Shown here piece by piece: positions 53,051-62,000 of a stretch of DNA of 64,000 bases. The DNA lies in assembly GCF_040546275.1 (NCBI RefSeq), contig NZ_JBEPNO010000009.1, positions 151,495 to 215,494 of the forward strand, given 5' to 3'. The stretch's first letter is position 1. Each line of letters begins with the position of its first letter. The notes beneath the pieces were generated by a model, which made no database searches, was not told the DNA's origin, and worked only from the letters and a program-made list of their open reading frames with translations. This DNA is from Nakamurella sp040546275 (GTDB lineage Bacteria > Actinomycetota > Actinomycetes > Mycobacteriales > Nakamurellaceae). The translations under genes were made by a program, and so were the position numbers.

Positions 53051-56000
53051 TCAGTGCCGTGAGGGCCTCCGGCGACGCCGGCCGACGACCACCAGTACCA
53101 AACCGGCGAGCAGCACCAGCAGGCCCGTCCACAAGAGCTCGGTTCCGGGCAGACCGGTGTAGGACAGTCCACCTCCGGGCGGCGGCGTGGCGCCGGGCGG
53201 CGGCGTTCCTCCCGGAGGCGTGGCGCCGGGAGGTGGCGTGGCGGTCGGCGGGGTGGCGGTCGGCGGCGTGGGGGTCGGCGGAGTGGGGGTCGGCGGAGTG
53301 GGCGTCGAGGTCGCCGCCGGAACGGTGATGGTGACGGTGGCCGTCGCGCACTTGCGCGTCGGGGTCGACGTGTCGCACACCCGGTAGGTGAACTGGTCCG
53401 TCCCGGAGAATCCGGCGGCCGGGGTGTAGGTGACGGTGCCGTTCGCGTGTACCACCACCGTTCCGTTGGCCGGCTTCACCGTGATCGACACCGAACCCGG
53501 ATCCAGCGGGGCGCCACCGGTGGTGGTGGTGTCGTTGCCGAGGATCGAGATCGTCACCGGGGTGTCCAGCGGGGTGGTGACGGTGTCGTCGACGGCCGTG
53601 ACTGTCGCGAGAACCGTGACGGTGACGACCGTCTCGCTGCAGACCGGGGTCGGCTGGGACGTGTCGCACACCCGGTAGGCGAACTGGTCCGTCCCGGAGA
53701 ATCCGGCGTTCGGGGTGTAGGTGATCGCCCCGGTGACCGGGTCGACCGTCGTGGTCCCGTGGCCGGCCTTCACCGTCACCGTCACCGAGGCGGGGTCCAA
53801 CGGCTGTCCGGTGGCGGAGGAGTCGTTTCGCAGGACGTCGATGACGGTGGCCTTGCCGGGTGCGGTGGTAGCGGCATCCGGATCTGCGACGACCTTGTCC
53901 GCGCCGACCGTGATGGTCACCGTCGCCGTGGTGCAGGCCGGGGTCGGGATCGACGTGTCGCACACCCGGTAGGTGTAGGTGTCGGTCCCGCTGTAGCCGG
54001 CCGCCGGGATGTAGGTGATCACCCCGGTGGTCGGGTCGACGCTGACGGAGCCGTGGGTCGGCGCCCTGGTGACCGTCACCGAGGTGGGATCCAGCGGAGC
54101 ACCGCCCGGCGCATGGGTGTCGTTGGCCAGCACGTCGGTGGTGACCGGCGTGTTCTGGCGGGTGACGGACGCGTCACCGGCGGCCTTGACCGCGTTGGGC
54201 ACCGTGACGGTCACCGTGGCGTTGGCGCACACCGGCATCGGGGCCGACGTGTCGCACACCCGGTAGGTGTACGTGTCCGTCCCGGAGAACCCGGCGGCCG
54301 GCGCGTAGGTGATGGCTCCGGTAGTGGGGTTCACCGAGGTCGTGCCGTGCAGCGGCGCGGCGGTCACGGTGACCGAGGCCGGATCCAGCGGGGAGCTGGA
54401 GACCAGCACGGTGTCGTTGGCCAGGACGTCGATGACGACCGGGGTGGTCGGCGGCGTGGTCGCCCGGTCGTTCGCCGCGGTGACGGCGTTCGGCAGGACG
54501 GTGACCGAGACGGTGGCCGTGGAGCAGACCGGGGTCGGGATCGAGGTGTCGCATACCTGGTAGCTGAACGAGTCCGGTCCGGAGTAGCCCTTGGTCGGGG
54601 TGTAGGTGATGGTGCCGTCCGCGTTGACCTTCGTCGTGCCATGGCCAGGCGCCGCGGTGACCGTCACACTCGACGGGTCCAGAGGCGCGCCGCCGTTGGT
54701 GACGGTGTCGTTCCCGAGGACGTCGATCCGGTCCGGGGTGTTCAGACCCGTGCTGGTGGTGTCCGCCGTCGCCGTGACGACCGACGGCACCGTGATGGTG
54801 ACCGTCGCCCTGGCGCAGACCGGGGTCGGGATCGATAGGTCGCACACCTGGTAGACGTAGGTGTCGGTCCCGGCGAACCCGGCGGCCGGGGTGTAGGTGA
54901 TCGCCCCGGTGGCCGGGTTGACCGCCGTCGTGCCGTGCTTCGGCCCGGTGGTGACCGAGACCGACGCGGGATTCAACGGTGCGCCGTCGGTAGCGACGGT
55001 GTCGTTGGCCAGCACGTTCGTGACGACCGGGGTGATCGGCGGCGTGATACCGCTGTCGGCGACCGCCGTGACGATGTTGGCCGCCACCGCGACGGTGACC
55101 CTGGCCGTCGAGCAGACCGGTGTCGGGGTGGACGAGTCGCAGACCGTGTAGCTGTAGAAGTCCGGACCGGAGTAGTTGGCGGCCGGGGTGTAGGTGATGC
55201 GGCCGGTGGCCGGATCGACCGTGGTGGTGCCGTGCTTCGCCGCGCCGGTGACCGAGACCGATGCCGGATCCAACGGAGAACCGTTGGGCGAGAACACATC
55301 GTTGGTGAGCACGTCGGTGGTCACCGCGGTGTTCTGCGCCGTGGGGGCCAGGTCGCCGGTGGCCGAGACGATGTTGGGCACCCGGACGCTGACGGTCGCC
55401 GACTGGCAGACCTTCGTCGGGGTCGAGGTGTCGCAGACCGTGTAGGTGAACGTGTCCGAGCCGGAGAATTCGGTATTAGGCGTGTAGGTGATCGCTCCCG
55501 TCGTCGGGTCCACCGAGGTGGTGCCGTGCAGTGGTGCGGTGCTGACGGTCGGGTTGTCGAACGACTGGCCGGTGGAGGTGGAGTCGTTGAACCGGACGTC
55601 GATGGTGACCGGGGTGGCCGGGTTGGTGACGCCGGCGTCCGGGTTGGCGGCGACGACGTCCGTGCCGACCTCGACGGTGACGGTCGCGGGGTCGCAGACC
55701 GGGGTCGGACTCGAGGTGTCGCACACCCGGTAGGTGTACGAGTCCGGTCCCGAGTAGCCGGGCGTCGGCCGGTAGGTGATGGCACCGGTGGACGGGTCGA
55801 CCGTGGTGGTGCCGTGCGTGGGCGGCCCGGTCACCGAGACGGACGCCGGATCGAGCGGCGCGCCGAACGGGGTGATCGTGTCGTTGCTCAGGATCGGTGT
55901 GGTGACGGTTCCGTTCTGCGGGACAGCCACGTCGTCGCCCTGGGCCGAGACGACGCTGGGCACCGTGATCGAGACGCTGGCGGTGGCGCAGACCGGCGTC

Positions 56001-59000
56001 GGGGTCGAGGAGTCGCAGACCCGGTAGGTGTACGTGTCGACCCCGGAGAACCCGCTGTTGGGCTTGTAGGTGATCGCTCCGGTGATGTGGTTGACCGTGG
56101 TGGTGCCGTGGGCGGGCGGAACGGTCACCGTGACCGAGGCCGGATCCAGCGGGGCGCCGTTCGGCAGGATCGTGTCGTTGTCGAGCACGTTGGTGGTGAC
56201 CGGGGTGAGCGGCCCGGTGCTGGACGTGTCCGGCGTGCCGGTCACGGTGTTCGATCCGACGGTCAGGTTCACCGTCGCGGTCGAGCACACCGGGGTCGGC
56301 GTCGACGAGTCGCAGACGCGGTAGGTGAACGAGTCGAGCCCGGTGTAGTTGGCCGTCGGCGTGTAGGTGACCTTGCCGGTGGTCGGATCGACCGAGGTGG
56401 TGCCGTGCGCCGGTGCGGTCCCGACGGTCACGGAGGCCGGGTCCAGCGGGGACCCGCCGGTGGTCACCGTGTCGTTCGCCAGCACGTTGATGGCGGTCGG
56501 CGTGTTCTGGGCGACCGTGGCCGAGTCACCATTGGCGGTGACCACGTTGGAAACGGTCACGGTGACCGTTGCGGTCCCGCACACCGGCGTCGGGGTGGAC
56601 CGGTCGCACACCCGGTAGGTGTAGGTGTCCGTGCCGGAGAAGCCGGTCGCCGGGGTGTAGGTGACCGCCCCGGTGGTCGGGTTGACCGTGGTGGTGCCGT
56701 GGGCGGGAGCGACCGCGACGGTGACGGAGGCCGGGTTCAGCGGGGCGCCGCCGGTGGTGACCGTGTCGTTGGCCAGCACGTTCGTCGTGACGGAGTGGGC
56801 CGGCAGCGCGTTGGCCGTGTCGGGCGTGACGGTCACCGTGTTGGCCGGGATGGTGACGGACACCGTCGCGGTCGAGCAGACCGGCGTCGGGGTCGAGGTG
56901 TCGCACACCCGGTAGGTGAACGCGTCCGGACCGCTGTAGTTCGCCGCCGGGGTGTAGGTGACCCTGCCGGTGACCGGGTCGACCGAGGTGGTGCCGTGGG
57001 CCGGGGTGGTGGTGGTGACCGAGACCGGGTTCAGCGGAGCGGCTCCGGCCGAGGTGGTGTCGTTCGCCAGGACGTCGACTATGACCGGGGCGTTCTGCGC
57101 CCCGACCGCGGTGTCACCGACGGCCTTCACCGTGCTCGGGACGGCGACCCTCACCGTTGCGGTGGCGCAGACCGGCGTGGTCGAGGTGTCGCAGACCTGG
57201 TAGGAGTAGGTGTCCGTGCCGGAGAAGCCGGCGGCCGGGGTGTAGGTGACGGCCCCCGTCGCCGGGTTGACCGCAGTGGTGCCGTGGCCGGCCGGCGTGG
57301 TGACCGTGACGGACGCCGGGTCCAGCGGTGAGCCGCCGGTGGCGACGGTGTCGTTGGCCAGCACGTCGGTGGTGACGGCCGTGCCCGGGGTGGTCGTCGC
57401 GGCGTCGTTGGCCGCCGTGACGGTGTTCGCCGTCACGGTCACCGCGACGGTGCCGGTCGAGCAGGTGGCGACGGGCAGGGAGCGGTCGCAGACCGTGTAG
57501 GCGAACGCATCCGGACCGGAGTAGCCCGCGGCCGGCGTGTAGGTGACGGCGCCGGTGGTCGGGTTGACCGTGGTGGTGCCGTGCGCCGGGATGCTGGTGG
57601 TGACCGAACCCGGGTTCAGGGCGGCGCCACCCGTCGTCACGGTGTCGTTGGTCAGCACCGGGATCACGACGCGCGTGTTCGGGCCGGCGGTGGCCGTGTC
57701 GTTCGTGGCCTTGACGGCGTTGGGCACCGTGATGGTGACCGTGGCCGTGCCGCACAGCGGCGTCGGGGTCGAGGAGTCGCACACCCGGTAGGTGTAGGTG
57801 TCGACACCGGAGAAGCCGGCCGCGGGGGTGTAGGTGACGGCCCCCGTGGTGGTGTTCACCGAGGTGGTGCCGTGTCCCGCCGGGGTCTGGACGGTGACGG
57901 AGGCCGGGTTGAGGGCGGCCCCGCCGGCCGAGACGGTGTCGTTGGCCAGCACGTTGGTGGTGACCGGGGTGACGGGCATGGTGCTACCGCTGTCGTTGAC
58001 CGCCGTCACCGTGTTGGTGCCGACGGTGACCGCGACGGTCGCGCTCGAGCAGACCGGCGTCGGGGTCGGGGCGAGCGGAGCGCCGGGGTATGTCATGGAC
58101 CGGTCGCACACCTGGTAGGTGAACGTGTCAGGACCGGAGTAGCCGACCGCCGGGATGTAGGTGACGACACCGGTGGTGGTGTTCACCGAGGTGGTCCCGT
58201 GGGCCGGGGTGCCTGCCGTCACTGACGCGGGGTTGAGCGGCGCAGCACCGGCGCTGATGGTGTCGTTGGCCAGGACCGCGACGGCCACCGGGGTGTTCTG
58301 CGCGGTGTTGGCCGCGTCGTTGATCGCGGTGACGGTGGTCGGCACGGTGATGGTCACCTTGGCGACGGCGCAGATCGGCGTCGCCGAGGTGTCGCAGACC
58401 TGGTAGGAGTACGAGTCCACACCGGAGAACCCGGCGGCCGGGGTATAGGTGATGGTCCCGTTCGCGGTGTTCACCGCGGTGGTGCCGTGACCGGCCGGGA
58501 CGGTGACCCCGACCGACGCCGGATCCAGGGCGGACCCGCCGGCCGCGACGGTGTCGTTGGCCAGCACGTTGGTGGTGATCGGGGTGACCGGCGGCGTGCT
58601 GCCGCTGTCGGCCACTGCCGTCACGGCGTTCGGACGGACGGTGATCGTGACGGTGCCGGTGGCGCAGACGGGCGTCGGCGTCGAGGTGTCGCACTCGGTG
58701 TAGGTGAACATGTCGGGCCCGGCGTAGCCGGCGGTCGGTGTGTACGTCGCGCTGCCGGTGGTCGAATCGATGACGACGGCGCCGTGCGACGGCGCCGTCG
58801 CCGTCACCGACGCCGGGTTGAGCGGTGCTCCGTTCGGGCTGACGGTGTCGCCGGCCAGCAGGTTCACCGTCAACGGGACGTTCTCGTTGGTCACGGCGAC
58901 GTTGTTCGACGGCGTGACCACGTTGGGCACCGCGACGGTCACCGTTGCCGTGGAGCAGACCGGCGTGCTGGACAGGTCGCAGACCCGGTAGGCGTACGTG

Positions 59001-62000
59001 TCGGTGCCCGAGAAGCCGTTGTTCGGCCGGTAGGTGATGGCGCCGGTGGTGGTGTTCACCGTCGTCGTGCCGTGGCCCGGCGCGGTGGTGACGGTGACGG
59101 AGGCCGGGTTCAGCGCCGAACCGGTGGCCGACTTGGTGTCGTTCGCCAGGACGTCGGTGGTGACCGCGGTTCCGGGCGGAGTGGTGGCGTTGTCGTCGTT
59201 CGCCTTGACCACGTTCGAGCCCACGGTGACAGTGACGGTGGCGATGGCGCAGACCACCGTCGGGGTCGAGGAATCGCAGACCTGGTAGCTGTAGCTGTCC
59301 GGGCCGGAGGTGCCGGCGGCCGGGGTGTAGGTGATGGCTCCCGTGGCGGTGTCCACCGAGGTGGTGCCGTGCGCCGGGCCGGCCGTCACGAGGACCGACG
59401 CCGGGTTGAGCGGCGACCCGTTGACGGTGTGGGTGTCGTTGGCCAGGACCGGGCTGGTGACTGCCGTGTTCTGCGTCGTGGTGGCAGTGTCGTTGACCGC
59501 GGTCACCACGTTCGGCACGGTGATCGTCACCGCCGTGCTGGCGCAGATGGCCGTCGGGATGGACGTGTCGCAGACCTTGTAGCTGTAGGCGTCGGTGCCG
59601 GAGAACCCGACTGCCGGGGTGTAGGTGATGTTGCCGGTCCCGTTGATCGCAGTGGTCCCGTGGGCGGGCTGCACCGTGACGGTCGGGAAGGCCAGCGGCT
59701 GTCCGGTGGAGGTGGTGTCGTTGGTCCGGACGTTGGTGGTGACGGTGACGCCAGGAGCGGTGGTGTCGGAGTCCGGGGTCGCGGTCACGACGTTGGCGCC
59801 GACCGTCAGGTTCACGGTGGCGGAGCCGCAGACCGGTGTCGGGGTCGGGGCGAGCGGCGCGACGGGGTATGTCACGGAGGAATCACAGACGGTGTAGGTG
59901 TAGGAATCCGGGCCGGTGTAGCCAGTGACCGGCGTGTAGGTGATGACCCCGGTGGTGGTGTTCACGCTGGTGGCGCCGTGTGCGCCCGGCGTCGCCACGG
60001 TGACCGACGCCTTGTTCAGCGGGGCACCGTTGGCCGAGATGGTGTCATTCGCCAGCACGGAGGTGGCGACGGCGGTGTTTTGCGGCGTGGCGGAGATGTC
60101 GTCCTTGACCGTGACCACGTTCGGCACGCCGACGGTGACGGTGGCGGTGGAGCAGACCGGCGTCGGGGTCGAGGTGTCGCAGACCGTGTAGCCGAAGGTG
60201 TCCGTGCCGGAGAACCCGTTAGCCGGGGTGTAGGTGATGGCGCCCGTGCCCGGATCCACCGCCGTGGTGCCTTGACCGGCCGGAGTGCTGACGGTCGGGT
60301 TGGCCAGGGGTTGCCCGGTGGAGGTGGAGTCGTTGGCACGGACGTTCACGGAGACCGGGTTGCCCGGGGTCGTGGTGGCGTTGTCCGGGTTGGCCACCAC
60401 CGTGTTGGCACCGACCGTCACGGAGACGGTGGCGGTCGAGCACACCGGGGTCGGGGACGGGGCGAGCGGAGCGACGGGGTATGTCACGGAGGTGTCGCAG
60501 ACCCGGTAGGTGTAGCTGTCCGGTCCGGTGTAACCGGCGCTCGGCGTGTAGGTGACCGCTCCGGTGGTGGTGCTCACCGTGGTGGTGCCGTGAGCGGGAC
60601 CGATGGTGATGGTGACCGACGCCGGGTTCAGCGCGGCGCCGTTCGTGGACACCGTGTCGTTCCCGAGCACCGCGGTGGTGACCGGCGTGTTCTGCGGCGT
60701 GGTGGCCGTGTCGGCGTTGGCCTTCACGACGTTGGGCACGGTGATCGTGACCGTCGCCGAAGCACAGACCGGCGTCGGGTTCGAGGTGTCGCAGACCTTG
60801 TAGACGTAGGTGTCGACGCCGGAGAAGCCGTTGGCCGGCGAGTAGGTGATGTTGCCGGTGGTCGGGTCGACGGCAGTGCTGCCGTGTCCGGGCGCGGTGG
60901 TGACGGTCGGGTTGGCCAGGGGCTGGCCGGTCGAGCTGGAGTCGTTCGCCTTGACGTTCGTCGTGACCGGCGTGCCGGGGACGGTCGTGTCGGTGTCGTT
61001 GCCGGCGGTGACGGTGTTCGCCCCGACGGTGACCGCGACGGTAGCGGTCGAGCAGACCGGCGTGGGGGTCGGGGCGAGCGGAGCGACGGGGTAGGTCGCG
61101 GAGCCGTCGCAGACCTTGTAGCTGTAGCTGTCGGGACCGGAGTAGCCGGTCTGCGGCTGGTAGGTGATGGACCCGGTGGTCGGGTCGACGGTGGCGGTGC
61201 CGTGGGTGGGACCGGTCTGCACCGCGACCGACGCCGGGTTCAGCGGGGCGCCGCCGGCGGTGACCGTGTCGTTGGAGAGCACGACGGTGACGACCGGGGC
61301 ATTCTGGGCGGCCGCTGCGGTGTCGTTGACCGCCGTCACCGTGCTGGGCACGGTGATGGTCACGGTGGCCGTGGCGCAGACCGGCGTGGCCGAGGTGTCG
61401 CAGACCTTGTACCGATAGGTGTCGACGCCGGAGAAGCCGTTGGGCGGCGTGTAAGTGATGGCGCCGGTGCCCGGGTTCACCGAGGTGGAGCCGCGACCTG
61501 CGGCCGTGACGACGACGACCGAGGCCGGATCGAGCGGGGCTGCACCGGCAGACACCGTGTCGTTGGCGAGCACATTCGTGACGATCGGCGTGATCGGCGC
61601 GGTGGTGCCGGAATCGTTGACCGCGGTGACGACGTTCGGCGCGATGGTCACCGTGACGACGGTGGCCGTGGTGCAGACCGGCGTCGGTCTGGAGGTGTCG
61701 CAGACCGTGTAGGTGAACGAGTCAGGGCCGGAGTACCCGGCGGCCGGGGTGTAGGTGACGGCGCCGGTGGTCGGGTTGACCGTGGTGGTGCCGTGCGCGG
61801 GGGTGCTGGCCACCACGGTGGCCGGGTTGAGGGGCGCGCCGCCCGCGGAGACCGTGTCGTTGGCCAGGACGTTGACCACGACCGGGGTGTTCGGCTGGGC
61901 GTTCGCCGTGTCCGGGTTGGCCGTCAACACGTTCGGAACCGTGATGGTCACCGTGGCGGTGGCGCAGAGCGGAGTCGGCGTGGAGGTGTCGCAGACGGTG

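Noticed and set aside
54935..57331. 798-codon plus-strand frame inside the giant repeat gene
   Set aside because: It mirrors the repeat period on the opposite strand and is dominated by Gly/Arg/Val/Asp; the minus strand gives coherent Ig-like repeats with an anchor.
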